Part shown: positions 27,535-35,982 of the stretch, piece by piece
How positions within the stretch are numbered: position 1 is the stretch's first letter
Layout: each line of letters opens with the position of its first letter
Notes under the pieces: model-generated
Seen by the model: only the letters and a program-made list of their open reading frames with translations
Database searches by the model: none
What the model was told of the DNA's origin: nothing
Position numbers and translations under genes: made by a program
Source: Paraburkholderia sp. ZP32-5
GTDB lineage: Bacteria; Pseudomonadota; Gammaproteobacteria; Burkholderiales; Burkholderiaceae
Assembly (NCBI RefSeq): GCF_021390495.1
Contig: NZ_JAJEJP010000001.1
Location: forward strand, 2,666,001-2,730,000
Direction: 5' to 3'
DNA: 64,000 nucleotides

Positions 27535-28932
27535 TCATTCCATCGGCTTGAGCCCATCGAGCAGCGTCGGCACGAGTTCGCTGATCGTCGGATGCACGTG
27601 CATCGCGTATTGCAAAGTCGGATACGGCGCGCCGGCCGTCATGATGTCGACAAACGTATGGATCGCTTCATCACCTTCGACGCCGTGAATCGCCGCGCCG
27701 AGAATCTGCTTGCTGTGCGCGTCGACCAGCGCCTTCATAAAGCCGTCGGTTTCGCCGCGCTCGCGCGCGCGGCCCACGCGCGACATCGGCATCGTCGCGA
27801 TCAGCGCGTCGCGCCCGCTCGCGCGCACCTCCTCCTCCGACATGCCGACGCGCGCAAGTGGTGGATCGACGAACACCGCGTACGTCATGATCCGCGTGTC
27901 GACGCTGCGGCTCGCGCCATCGAGCAGATTGGCCGCGACGATCTGGTAGTCGTCATAGGACGTATGCGTGAATGCACCGCGCCCGTTGACGTCGCCGATC
28001 GCCCACACGCCCGGCACGCTGGTGCGCAACTGGCCGTCGACGGGGATCATGCCGTTCCGGTCGACCTCGATGCCGGCGGCGTCGAGACCGAGATCGTCGG
28101 TATTCGGCCTGCGGCCGGTCGCGAACAGCAGATGCGATGCTTCCATCGCCGGGATGTTCTGTTCGAAGCCGATGCACACGTCGTTCGCGCGATGTGGATG
28201 CGGCTCGACCCGCGTCGGTTGCACGCCGAAGTGGAACTCGATGCCTTCGCGCGCGAGCACCTTGCGCACCGACTCCGAGAAATCGGCATCCTCGCGATTG
28301 AGCACACGATCGCCGCGTACCAGCACGCTCACGCGGCTGCCGAAGCGGCGGAATATCTGCGCGAATTCGAGCGCGATATAACTGCCGCCGACGATCACCA
28401 GATGACCCGGCAATTGCGTCAGTTCGAGCAGCGTGGAGTTCGTGTAGTAAGCAATCCGCTGAAGTCCGTCGAGCGGCGGCACGACCGCGCGCGTGCCGGT
28501 GTTGATGAAGATTTCGTCGGCGCTGATTTCGTTCAGCAACTGCCCGTCGACGCTGCTCACGGCGAGCGTATGCGGGCCGATGAAACGCGCGTGGCCATTG
28601 AAGACCGTGATGTTCTGCGTACCGCGCAGCCATTTTTCGACGCCGCTGCGCGACTGTCCGATGATCCGGTCCTTGCGTGCCTTGACCGCCGCGAGATCGA
28701 CGCTGACCGAGCCGACCTGCACGCCGAACTCGGCCGCATGACGCGCGACGTGCGCCGCGCGGGCACTCGCCACATACGATTTGGTCGGTGTACAGCCGAC
28801 GTTCACGCAGGTCCCGCCGAAGTCTCTGCGTTCGATCACCGCCGTTTTGCGGCCGCTCTCGGCGAGGCGCACCGCAAGCGGCGAACCGCCTTGTCCGGTA
28901 CCGATCACGACTGCGTCGAAGTGCTGTGGCAT
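27535..28932 (-). CDS. RclA/mercuric-reductase-like FAD disulfide oxidoreductase
   Basis: 465 residues. N-terminal FAD site (GTGQGGSPLAVRLAESG), redox-active disulfide motif GTCVNVGCTPTK near residue 41, NAD(P)H-binding region (VGGSYIALEFAQIFRRFG) and C-terminal dimerisation domain with MHVHPTISE. The MerA-specific N-terminal metal domain and C-terminal cysteines are absent, so it is not a classical mercuric reductase. The closest characterised relatives are E. coli RclA (reactive chlorine resistance) and similar flavoproteins. It is co-directional with the cupin gene (19 bp). No rclR-type regulator is nearby. Confidence 0.85.
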   Translation of the reverse strand: MPQHFDAVVIGTGQGGSPLAVRLAESGRKTAVIERRDFGGTCVNVGCTPTKSYVASARAAHVARHAAEFGVQVGSVSVDLAAVKARKDRIIGQSRSGVEKWLRGTQNITVFNGHARFIGPHTLAVSSVDGQLLNEISADEIFINTGTRAVVPPLDGLQRIAYYTNSTLLELTQLPGHLVIVGGSYIALEFAQIFRRFGSRVSVLVRGDRVLNREDADFSESVRKVLAREGIEFHFGVQPTRVEPHPHRANDVCIGFEQNIPAMEASHLLFATGRRPNTDDLGLDAAGIEVDRNGMIPVDGQLRTSVPGVWAIGDVNGRGAFTHTSYDDYQIVAANLLDGASRSVDTRIMTYAVFVDPPLARVGMSEEEVRASGRDALIATMPMSRVGRARERGETDGFMKALVDAHSKQILGAAIHGVEGDEAIHTFVDIMTAGAPYPTLQYAMHVHPTISELVPTLLDGLKPME

Positions 28933-29081
28933 GGCAACTCTCCCGGGCTGGATGCAGGTCGTAGCATCTTACGCTTAGTGCCACGCGCCGCGATGGCCGC
29001 CGGGTGTTGCGAGAGGTGTTGCGGGGACTGCTGTGGCACGCACCGGCCCACAAAATGATTAGCCTTTCGACTTGCTGCCCG

Positions 29082-29270
29082 TTATTCGTGGCAATGCACC
29101 GCGCAGATCAATTCGCGCGAACGTTGCAGCGCGGCCTGTGCACCACGCGTTGCGAACACCCAGCCGACCTGGCCGAGATTGAAGTCCTGCGACACCATTA
29201 CCTGCATCAACGCGACCATCGGCAGCACGACCGACGGCCGGTAAAGCTGATTCCTGATCAAGTCCGACAT
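29082..29270 (-). CDS. Small protein of unknown function
   Basis: 62 residues, taken from the ATG at 29270 (MSDLIRNQLYRPSVV) because GGGAG precedes it by about 6 nt; an upstream ATG (MPKRCRA) lacks support. The middle has a short hydrophobic stretch (VVLPMVALMQVMV) and the end carries a Cys-Ala-Val-His-Cys-His sequence that could bind a metal. I recognise no family. Codon usage fits the neighbours, and no frame on the other strand competes convincingly. It stands alone between the flavoprotein and the GGDEF-EAL gene. Confidence 0.5.
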   Translation of the reverse strand: MSDLIRNQLYRPSVVLPMVALMQVMVSQDFNLGQVGWVFATRGAQAALQRSRELICAVHCHE

Positions 29271-29455
29271 GACCACTCCCATCGCGCGGCACCGCTTCGG
29301 CACCGTCGCCTGTTACGTTTCGATGGGAGCATTCTAGGGAGCGCGCCGCCACGGATAAATAGCGGTAACGCGAAGTCACTTGTCCACCAATCCGAACAAT
29401 CGAATTCGGCGTGGCGGCGCGTGGCGCAGGTCCCGTTCCGCCACGCCGCCGGCGC

Positions 29456-31771
29456 TCAGGACGCCTTCGCCATGCCGATCATCTGCGCGTCGTACAGGCT
29501 GCGTGCATACGCGCTCGCGCCGACCGGCCGGCTGTACAGATAACCCTGCTGCTTGTCGCAATCGATCGCGCGCAGAAACGCCGCCTGCTCGGCGGTCTCG
29601 ACGCCTTCGGCGGTCACGTTCATGCCGAGTGAGTGCGCCATCGCGACGACCGCCTGCGTGATCGCGATCGAATCGCGATGATCGGGCAGGCCTGCGACGA
29701 ACGAACGGTCGATCTTCAGGTTGTGCAGCGGAAAGCGCTTCAGATACGACAGCGACGAATAGCCGGTGCCGAAATCGTCGACGGAAATGCGCACGCCCAT
29801 CGCGCTCAGCGCGCTCAGGATCGGCAGCACGGTGTCGCTGTCGCTCATCAGCAGCCGCTCGGTGATTTCGAGTTCGAGCGCGGCCGGCTCGAGCCCCGAC
29901 TGCGCGAGACAGCGCTCGATGCGCTCGAGCAGCTTGTCGTTGAACTGCCGCGGCGACAGGTTCACCGCGACGATCAGATGCGGCGCGAGCGTGCGCCGCC
30001 ATTGCGCGACCTGCTCGCACGCGTGTTCGAGCACCCAATCGCCGATTTCGACGATCAGCCCCGCGTCCTCCGCGACCGGAATGAATTCGCCCGGCGACAC
30101 GTTGCCGAGTTCGCCGTTGTACCAGCGCAAAAGCGCCTCGGCGCCGATCGTGCGGCCGTTCTGGCTATCGACGATCGGCTGGTACACGAGGCTCAACTCG
30201 TCGCTGGCGAGCGCGCGCCGCAGCGACTGTTCGATCGTGAAGCGGCGCTGCAGATGCTGGTTCAGCTCGGCGGTGAAAAACTGGAAGTTGTTACGGCCGC
30301 GCTGCTTCGCGTGATACATCGCCGAATCGGCGTTGCGCATCAGCGTCGCGACGTCCTGGCCGTCTTCGGGGAACAGGCTAATGCCGATCGACGCGCCCAG
30401 GTAGTACTCGTTGCCGGCCACCGCGAACGGCACCGCCATCATGTCGAGGATGCGGTGCGCGAGGCCGATCAGCTCGCCGGTGTGCTGGTACGCGTTGACG
30501 ACGATCACGAACTCGTCGCCGCCGACGCGCGCGAGCGTGTCGTTGCGCCCGACGCAGGCCGACAGACGCTCGGCGACGCTGCACAGCAACGCATCGCCGG
30601 CTTCGTGCCCGGCCGTATCGTTGACCTTCTTGAAGCCGTCGAGATCGACGAACAGCACGGCGACGCTCGCGAGGCCGCTCGTGCCGTCATCCACGTCGCG
30701 CGGCTGGAACAGGTCGCGCATCCGTTCGGTCAGATAGGCGCGGTTGTACAGACCGGTCAGCGAATCGCGCGTCGCCAGATATTTGAGCTGGCGCTGCGCC
30801 TCGCGTACCGGGCCGATATCGGAAAACGAAATTAGCACCGAGTCGGGTTTGGCCTCGCCGGGCCGCATGATCGGCACGACGTTCTCGGTGATCCACACGA
30901 TATCCCCGCCGACCAGCTCGATGCCGATCGTCACGCCGAGCACCGGCTTGCCGCTCGTGAACACCTGCACGATCGGCAGGCGAGCGTCGTCGACCAGCGA
31001 GCCGTCTTCGTTGAACGCGCGCGTGATCACCGTTTCGATGCTGCGGCCGATGATCTTCGAGGTGGTGCGCAGCATGCGCTGCGCGCTCGGATTGCAGGCG
31101 AGCACCACGCCGGTGCGCGACTGCACGACGATGCCCTCGCTCAGATGATCGACCACCAGCCGATGGCGCTCCTCGCTGCGCGCGAGACGCTGCGCCATCG
31201 CGTCCTGATGCACGGCGAGACCGACGCTGCTGCCGATATCGCGCAGCATCGCTTCTTCTTCGGGGTTGGGACGGCGCACCGTGCGGTAATAGACGGCGAA
31301 CGCGCCGAGCACGATGCCGGCGTCGTTTTCGAACGGCACCGACCAGCACGCGCGCAGGCCATACGGCAACGCCAGATGCCGGAAGTCGTCCCACAGAGGA
31401 TCGGTGTCGATGTCATCGACGATCACGAGACGCCGCTCGTACATCGCGGTGCCGCACGAGCCGCTGCGCGGACCGATCTCCTGGCCGCTGATCGCCGCGC
31501 TGAACGCGGGCGGCAGCGACGGCGCGCTGCCGATCCGCACGTGCCGGCCATCGGGATCGAGCAGCAGGATCGAACAGGACGCGCCTTCGCCGAGCAGCGC
31601 CTCGGCGCGGCGGCATACCTCGGCCAGCAGTTCCGGCAGCGGCGTATTGCGAGTGATCAGCCGCAACACGCTGCGCTCCGACGCGAGTACTTCCTCGGCC
31701 CGTTCCGGCCGGTAGCGGGCGCTCTCAGGCCCGGCCCCTGTTGTGCCATCTGATGTCGCTTCGCAACTCAT
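29456..31771 (-). CDS. GAF-PAS-GGDEF-EAL cyclic-di-GMP signalling protein
   Basis: 771 residues. In order: a GAF sensor (about residues 30-180), a PAS domain (about 205-330, LVVDHLSEGIVVQSRTG), a GGDEF domain with intact ARVGGDEFVIVV, and an EAL domain with GAEALLRW and VDDFGTGYSSLSYL. Both catalytic signatures look intact, so it could make and degrade cyclic-di-GMP, with the balance set by the sensors. No membrane helix is visible, so it is cytoplasmic. A 10-bp inverted repeat (29408-29417 / 29438-29447) follows the stop codon but lacks a T-run. No neighbour points to a target. Confidence 0.93.
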   Translation of the reverse strand: MSCEATSDGTTGAGPESARYRPERAEEVLASERSVLRLITRNTPLPELLAEVCRRAEALLGEGASCSILLLDPDGRHVRIGSAPSLPPAFSAAISGQEIGPRSGSCGTAMYERRLVIVDDIDTDPLWDDFRHLALPYGLRACWSVPFENDAGIVLGAFAVYYRTVRRPNPEEEAMLRDIGSSVGLAVHQDAMAQRLARSEERHRLVVDHLSEGIVVQSRTGVVLACNPSAQRMLRTTSKIIGRSIETVITRAFNEDGSLVDDARLPIVQVFTSGKPVLGVTIGIELVGGDIVWITENVVPIMRPGEAKPDSVLISFSDIGPVREAQRQLKYLATRDSLTGLYNRAYLTERMRDLFQPRDVDDGTSGLASVAVLFVDLDGFKKVNDTAGHEAGDALLCSVAERLSACVGRNDTLARVGGDEFVIVVNAYQHTGELIGLAHRILDMMAVPFAVAGNEYYLGASIGISLFPEDGQDVATLMRNADSAMYHAKQRGRNNFQFFTAELNQHLQRRFTIEQSLRRALASDELSLVYQPIVDSQNGRTIGAEALLRWYNGELGNVSPGEFIPVAEDAGLIVEIGDWVLEHACEQVAQWRRTLAPHLIVAVNLSPRQFNDKLLERIERCLAQSGLEPAALELEITERLLMSDSDTVLPILSALSAMGVRISVDDFGTGYSSLSYLKRFPLHNLKIDRSFVAGLPDHRDSIAITQAVVAMAHSLGMNVTAEGVETAEQAAFLRAIDCDKQQGYLYSRPVGASAYARSLYDAQMIGMAKAS

Positions 31772-32016
31772 ATATGCGCCCCCTGCCGCAACATCGGCAA
31801 GTTAGTGTACGCGGCGCACCGGGGTTTACGCCGACCCGGCGCCAAATATCTTAAAAATGACCGATCGCGGCCACAACAGGAGTGGCACGCGCGGTATCGG
31901 TGGACTCGGTACGACACGGGATGACCGCTCGCCAGGCCTGGCGAGCGCCGCGACCAAGCGGCGCCGGGACGGGCGAATGCGTGCGTGGACGTCCCGGCGT
32001 CAAGCTGCGTGGAGAC

Positions 32017-32838
32017 TCAGTTGCCGCCGCCACCGGGGGGGCGTCCGCCACCGCCACCCTGGCCGCCGCCGTGCGAACCGCCGGAAGGACGGTTACCGCC
32101 TCCGCCGTGCTGGGAGCCGCCACCACCGCCGCCGCCCGGAGGACGACCGCCTCCACCGCCTTGCGAACCGCCGGGAGGACGACCGCCCGCATTACCCGGT
32201 GGCTGCCCGCCTGGCGGCCGGCCTCCCGCATTACCCGGCGGCTGTCCGCCCGGCGGACGGCCTCCTCCATGCCCCGGCTGTGACCCACCCGGCGGGCGGC
32301 CTCCCCCATGCCCCGGCTGCGAGCCACCCGGCGGCCGGCCACCGCCGTGCCCCGGCGGCGGTCCGCCCGGACGACCGGGTGACGGCCGCCAGCCCGGCGG
32401 CGGATGTCCGGCCCCCGGGCGCGGCGGCGGAGGCGGCCGATGGTGCGACCAGCGTGACTGCTGGCTGTACCAGGGGCGGCCGCGATAGTAGTTGCCCCAG
32501 TAATCGCCGATCGAAAACGCGAGAATCGGCAGACCGATCGTCGCGCCGTAGTTCAGCGGCACGTAGCCGCCCTGATACGGCGAACTCAGCCGAGATGCAT
32601 ACACCCAGCCGCGCAGATTCGGCGCGGCGACATCGCACCACTGGAAGTCGCCGAGGCAGCCCATCACCGTCAGCGGGACGCCGGCCGGCAATTGCGCGAC
32701 GACCGGATAGTCGGATGCGGGACCCGCGCGCACGTTGACGCCGCTCGTCGTATAGGCCTGCGACTGGGCGCTAGCCACAGCGGGCAGCACCAACAATCCG
32801 GCGGCCAGCCAAAGACCCACCATGCTTTGTTGTTTCAT
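32017..32838 (-). CDS. Exported SH3-domain protein with long Gly/Pro-rich repeat tail
   Basis: 273 residues from the ATG at 32838 (MKQQSMVGLWLAAGLLVL), preceded by a GAGAAAG-type ribosome binding site. A signal peptide ends at ASA|QS. A bacterial SH3b domain covers residues ~25-80 (VNVRAGPASDYPVVAQLPAG), followed by an aromatic segment with YWGNYYRGRPWYSQQ. The remaining ~130 residues are low-complexity repeats of GGGRPPGGSQPGH type. SH3b domains often bind peptidoglycan, so it may be periplasmic or cell-wall-associated, with the tail extended and disordered. No enzyme domain is attached. Confidence 0.85.
   Translation of the reverse strand: MKQQSMVGLWLAAGLLVLPAVASAQSQAYTTSGVNVRAGPASDYPVVAQLPAGVPLTVMGCLGDFQWCDVAAPNLRGWVYASRLSSPYQGGYVPLNYGATIGLPILAFSIGDYWGNYYRGRPWYSQQSRWSHHRPPPPPRPGAGHPPPGWRPSPGRPGGPPPGHGGGRPPGGSQPGHGGGRPPGGSQPGHGGGRPPGGQPPGNAGGRPPGGQPPGNAGGRPPGGSQGGGGGRPPGGGGGGGSQHGGGGNRPSGGSHGGGQGGGGGRPPGGGGN
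32190..32360 (-). repeat. 39-bp minisatellite in the SH3 protein gene
   Basis: The Gly/Pro-rich tail is encoded by imperfect tandem units of about 39 bp (13 residues, GGGRPPGGSQPGH and variants with QPPGNA). The unit is a multiple of three, so expansion or loss keeps the frame. Confidence 0.75.
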
Positions 32839-33170
32839 TCTTTCTCCAGTTTCGGCGGCCACGTCCGATCCACCGCCCCACTTGTTTTCCACATGCTGCG
32901 ACAGTTACATGACGGTCGTGCGAGCGCCGCACGGCCCGGTCCTACGTCAGCGGACGCCCGGCGGCGTCCTGGAACCCACTGTACTGGAAAGCGCGGCGGC
33001 AAGTCATCCATCTGCCGCGTATGTCGGCGCGGCGCACGCATTGGCGCAACGTCGCCGTTCGCAACACATTCGAGAACTTCGAACGAGTTCGTCGGAAAAA
33101 TGGTACGACAACGCGGTCATCGGCGCGCATCATCCTTTACATCAACCCTCAACTCTGACGGAGAAATGCA
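32839..33170. other. Intergenic region between SH3 protein and SDR genes
   Basis: 332 bp separating two divergent genes. It should hold both promoters, but I see no clear sigma-70 pair, and no small gene or hairpin stands out. Confidence 0.45.
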
Positions 33171-33920
33171 ATGACCCGCTTCCAAAACACTTCGGTTCTC
33201 GTCACCGGCGGCAGCAGCGGCATCGGCTTCGCCGCGGCGCAAGCTTTTGCACGCGAAGGCGCGCGCGTGATCATCACCGGCCGCGACGCCGATGCGCTCG
33301 AGACTGCCAAGGCCGCGCTCGGCGCCAACGCGATCGCGATCCGCAACGAAGCGGGCTCGCTCGCCGCGGCACGCGACCTGGCTGCCGCGCTGGGCGCGCA
33401 AGGCGTGCGGCTCGATGCGGTGTTCATCAACGCGGGCATCGCGAAGCTCGCGCCGTTCACCGACATCGACGAAGCACTATGGGACGCAACCTTCGACACC
33501 AACGTCAAAGGCCCGTACTTCCAGATTCAGGCGTTGCTGCCACTGTTGAACCGCGGTGCGTCGATCATCCTGAACGGCTCGATCAATGCGCACATCGGCA
33601 TGCCGGCGTCGTCGGTGTATGCGGCGAGCAAGGCGGCGCTGATTTCGTTCGCGAAGACGCTGTCGGCGGAATTGCTGCCGCAAGGCGTGCGGGTCAATGT
33701 CGTGAGCCCCGGCCCGGTGCATACGCCGCTTTACGGCAAGCTCGGATTCGACAGCGCCACGCTCGACGCGACCGCCGCGCAGATCATGAGCCAGGTGCCG
33801 CTCGGCCGCTTCGGCAAGCCGGAGGAAATCGCCGCGACCGTGCTGCATCTGGCCGCGCCGGAATCGGCGTTTATCGTCGGCACGGAGATCATCGCCGACG
33901 GCGGAATGAGCCAGCTGTAA
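33171..33920 (+). CDS. Short-chain dehydrogenase/reductase
   Basis: 249 residues, the typical length of classical SDRs. The NAD(P)-binding motif VTGGSSGIGFAAA is at residues ~11-23, NAG-type motif FINAGIAKL, catalytic Ser in LNGSINAHI and the YxxxK pair in VYAASKAAL. The C-terminal IIADGGMSQL is also family-typical. The Arg in TGRD after beta-strand 2 suggests NADPH preference. The substrate cannot be inferred. AGAAATG-type leader with GGAGAAATGCA just before the ATG. It converges with a small HTH gene, with only 12 bp between the stop codons. Confidence 0.92.
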   Translation: MTRFQNTSVLVTGGSSGIGFAAAQAFAREGARVIITGRDADALETAKAALGANAIAIRNEAGSLAAARDLAAALGAQGVRLDAVFINAGIAKLAPFTDIDEALWDATFDTNVKGPYFQIQALLPLLNRGASIILNGSINAHIGMPASSVYAASKAALISFAKTLSAELLPQGVRVNVVSPGPVHTPLYGKLGFDSATLDATAAQIMSQVPLGRFGKPEEIAATVLHLAAPESAFIVGTEIIADGGMSQL

Positions 33921-33932
33921 GGCGGTTTCGTT

Positions 33933-34292
33933 TCAGTGCAGGCGCGGCGGGGGTGTGGTGTCAGCGTTGCTGTCGTTGGCTTCGTCGTTGGCTTCGTCGT
34001 TGCCCGCTTCACTACCCGCCTCACCGCCCTCTTCGTCACCGAACAGTTCCGCGCAGAGTCCTGTGCCCAGTTCGGTCAGGCTGGCGCTGCCGGTGCCGTC
34101 TTCGTTGAGCGCGGTGCTCACGAGACCGGCGCCCGTCAGCGCCGCCAGTTGCCGCCGCAAGCTGCTCATCGGCACGGCCGACTGCTTCGACAGCTTCGCC
34201 AGCGACCACGTGCGCTGCGGCGTTTCGCGATGCGCGCGCCACAGTTGCGCAAGTATCGCGGCGAGCTGCGGGTCGATATCGTCGTCATCCAT
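33933..34292 (-). CDS. Small winged-helix-type DNA-binding protein with acidic tail
   Basis: 119 residues from the ATG at 34292 (MDDDDIDPQLAAILAQLW), supported by AAGGAG upstream. Residues ~25-75 look like a MarR/ArsR-type winged helix: WSLAKLSKQSAVPMSSLRRQL is the helix-turn-helix and LVSTALNEDGTGSASLTELG the wing. The last ~30 residues are strongly acidic and repetitive (NDEANDEANDSNAD). Such proteins are often annotated as a helix-turn-helix regulator. The target is unknown, with the convergent SDR and the MocR gene next door as candidates. The acidic tail could mimic nucleic acid or be a disordered partner-binding segment. Confidence 0.7.
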   Translation of the reverse strand: MDDDDIDPQLAAILAQLWRAHRETPQRTWSLAKLSKQSAVPMSSLRRQLAALTGAGLVSTALNEDGTGSASLTELGTGLCAELFGDEEGGEAGSEAGNDEANDEANDSNADTTPPPRLH

Positions 34293-34385
34293 TGCTGTCT
34301 CCTTGTTCGAGTGTGTCATTCGCGGCTGCCGGCGCGGTTTGGCGGCGGTTGTTTCGTCTCGCCGGTAGCGCTCTCGCCTCTAACC

Positions 34386-35828
34386 TCACGCCATCTCCGT
34401 CGCCAACTCGCCTAGCGTTTTCAGCGCCGCCTCCGCTTGCGCGGTCCACGGATAGCTGTAGTTGAGCCGGATGAAGTGGCGAAACGCATCGCGTGCCGAA
34501 AACATCGTGCCCGGCCCCACGGTGATGCCGCGCGCCAGTGCGGCCTGATAGAGCCGCATCGAATCGATCCGCGCCGGCAGTTCGACCCACAGCACGTAGC
34601 CGCCTTGCGGCGTCGACACGCGCGTGCCGACCGGAAAAAAGCGCAGCACCAGCGCGCTCATGATGCGCGCCTGCTGCCGGTACACCTTGCGCACATGCCG
34701 CAGATGACGGTCGTAGCCGTCCTGGCGCAGATAATCGGCGAGCGCGACCTGCGGCACCGAGGGCGTCGTCAGCGTATTCAGGAACTTCAGCTTTTCGAGC
34801 TGCGCGCGATAACGCCCTGGCAGCGCCCAGCCGATCCGGTACGACGCAGTCAGGCTCTTCGAAAACGACGCGCAATGCAGCACGAGCCCTTTCGTATCGA
34901 AGGTCTTCAGCGTCGACGGGCGTGTGTCGCCGAAATACAGCTCCTGGTACACGTCGTTTTCGATCGCCGGAATGTCGTGCGCGGCGAGCAGTTCGACCAG
35001 TTGCCGCTTGCGCTCGTCGGACATCTGGAAGCCGAGCGGATTCTGGAAATTCGGCATCACCATGCACGCGGCGATCTTCTGCCGCTCGATCACCTTCGCG
35101 AGTGCATCGATGTCGATGCCGTCGACCGGATGGGTCGCGACTTCGATCGCGCGCATGCCGAGCCGCTCGATCGCGTGCAGCATCGCGTAGTAGGTCGGCG
35201 ATTCGACGGCGACCGTATCGCCCGGCTTCGCGACCGCCTGCAGGCTCAGATTGATCGCCTCGGTCGCGCCGAGCGTGATGACGATCTCGCCCGGATCGAC
35301 CGGCAGTCCGTTTTCCGCGTAGCGCCGCGCGATCTGGCGGATCAGTTCGGGGTTGCCCGGCGGCAGATCGTCGATCAGGTTCCAGCTCGCGTGACGGCGC
35401 GCGATCGCGTTCGCGTACTGGTTGATGCGCCGCCACGGGAACAGCGACGGATCGGGATACGGTGAGCCGAACGGCACCGCGTCGTGCGCGCGGATGCTAC
35501 GCAGCGTCGACAGCACGAGCCGGCTCACGTCGACCGTCGCGGGCACCGGTGGCGGTGGCGCGGACTTGCGCGCTGACTTGTGTGCGGACTGCGGCGCGGC
35601 GGGCGCAAGCGCCTTCGCGGCCGCGTCGCGCACGAAGTAGCCCGACTGCGGCCGCGTCTCGACGATGCCGCGGCTCTCCAGCAGCGCGTACGCGTGCAGC
35701 ACCGTCTTGATGCTGACGCCGTGCTGCTGGCTCGCCTGACGCACCGACGCGATCCGCTCGCCGGCCGCGAACACGCCGCGGCGCACGGCTTCGGTGATTT
35801 CGTCGGCGAGCTTTTCGTAGAGCTTCAC
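34386..35828 (-). CDS. MocR-type regulator (GntR HTH + aminotransferase)
   Basis: 480 residues. A GntR winged helix occupies residues 1-75 (RIASVRQASQQHGVSIKTVL), then a linker rich in Ala/Lys/Pro, then a fold-type I aminotransferase domain. The PLP-binding lysine lies in CASFSKSLTASYRIGW, and NFQNPLGFQMSDERK is also family-typical. MocR proteins use PLP or an amine ligand to regulate nearby genes rather than catalyse transamination. It is divergent from the FdhF/YdeP-like gene, with 154 bp between the two, making that gene a candidate target. Confidence 0.9.
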   Translation of the reverse strand: MKLYEKLADEITEAVRRGVFAAGERIASVRQASQQHGVSIKTVLHAYALLESRGIVETRPQSGYFVRDAAAKALAPAAPQSAHKSARKSAPPPPVPATVDVSRLVLSTLRSIRAHDAVPFGSPYPDPSLFPWRRINQYANAIARRHASWNLIDDLPPGNPELIRQIARRYAENGLPVDPGEIVITLGATEAINLSLQAVAKPGDTVAVESPTYYAMLHAIERLGMRAIEVATHPVDGIDIDALAKVIERQKIAACMVMPNFQNPLGFQMSDERKRQLVELLAAHDIPAIENDVYQELYFGDTRPSTLKTFDTKGLVLHCASFSKSLTASYRIGWALPGRYRAQLEKLKFLNTLTTPSVPQVALADYLRQDGYDRHLRHVRKVYRQQARIMSALVLRFFPVGTRVSTPQGGYVLWVELPARIDSMRLYQAALARGITVGPGTMFSARDAFRHFIRLNYSYPWTAQAEAALKTLGELATEMA

Positions 35829-35982
35829 GGGTGTCGGTGATATCGGGCTGGTTCAGGCGGAAGTGGTGTGCAACTGTACTCCTCTTCTTTCCATTTTTCT
35901 GTATCCAGCGCGCATTTGGGAACACAGTACCCTGACTGGCATCGGCTAATCAGGCCTCTCCAGTTTTGCCCATCGCCACGCC

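Noticed and set aside
27535..28932. Mercuric reductase (merA)
   Set aside because: It lacks the N-terminal heavy-metal domain and C-terminal vicinal cysteines, and no mer genes are adjacent.
27592..29058. Plus-strand open frame opposite the RclA-like gene
   Set aside because: The minus-strand frame carries FAD, disulfide and NAD(P) motifs, while the plus frame is compositionally odd and motif-free.
31985..32488. Proline-rich plus-strand frame (PPPPGGRPPPPP type) over the SH3 protein repeats
   Set aside because: It merely reads the complement of the Gly/Pro minisatellite; it has no signal, domain or ribosome binding site, and the minus-strand gene has all three.
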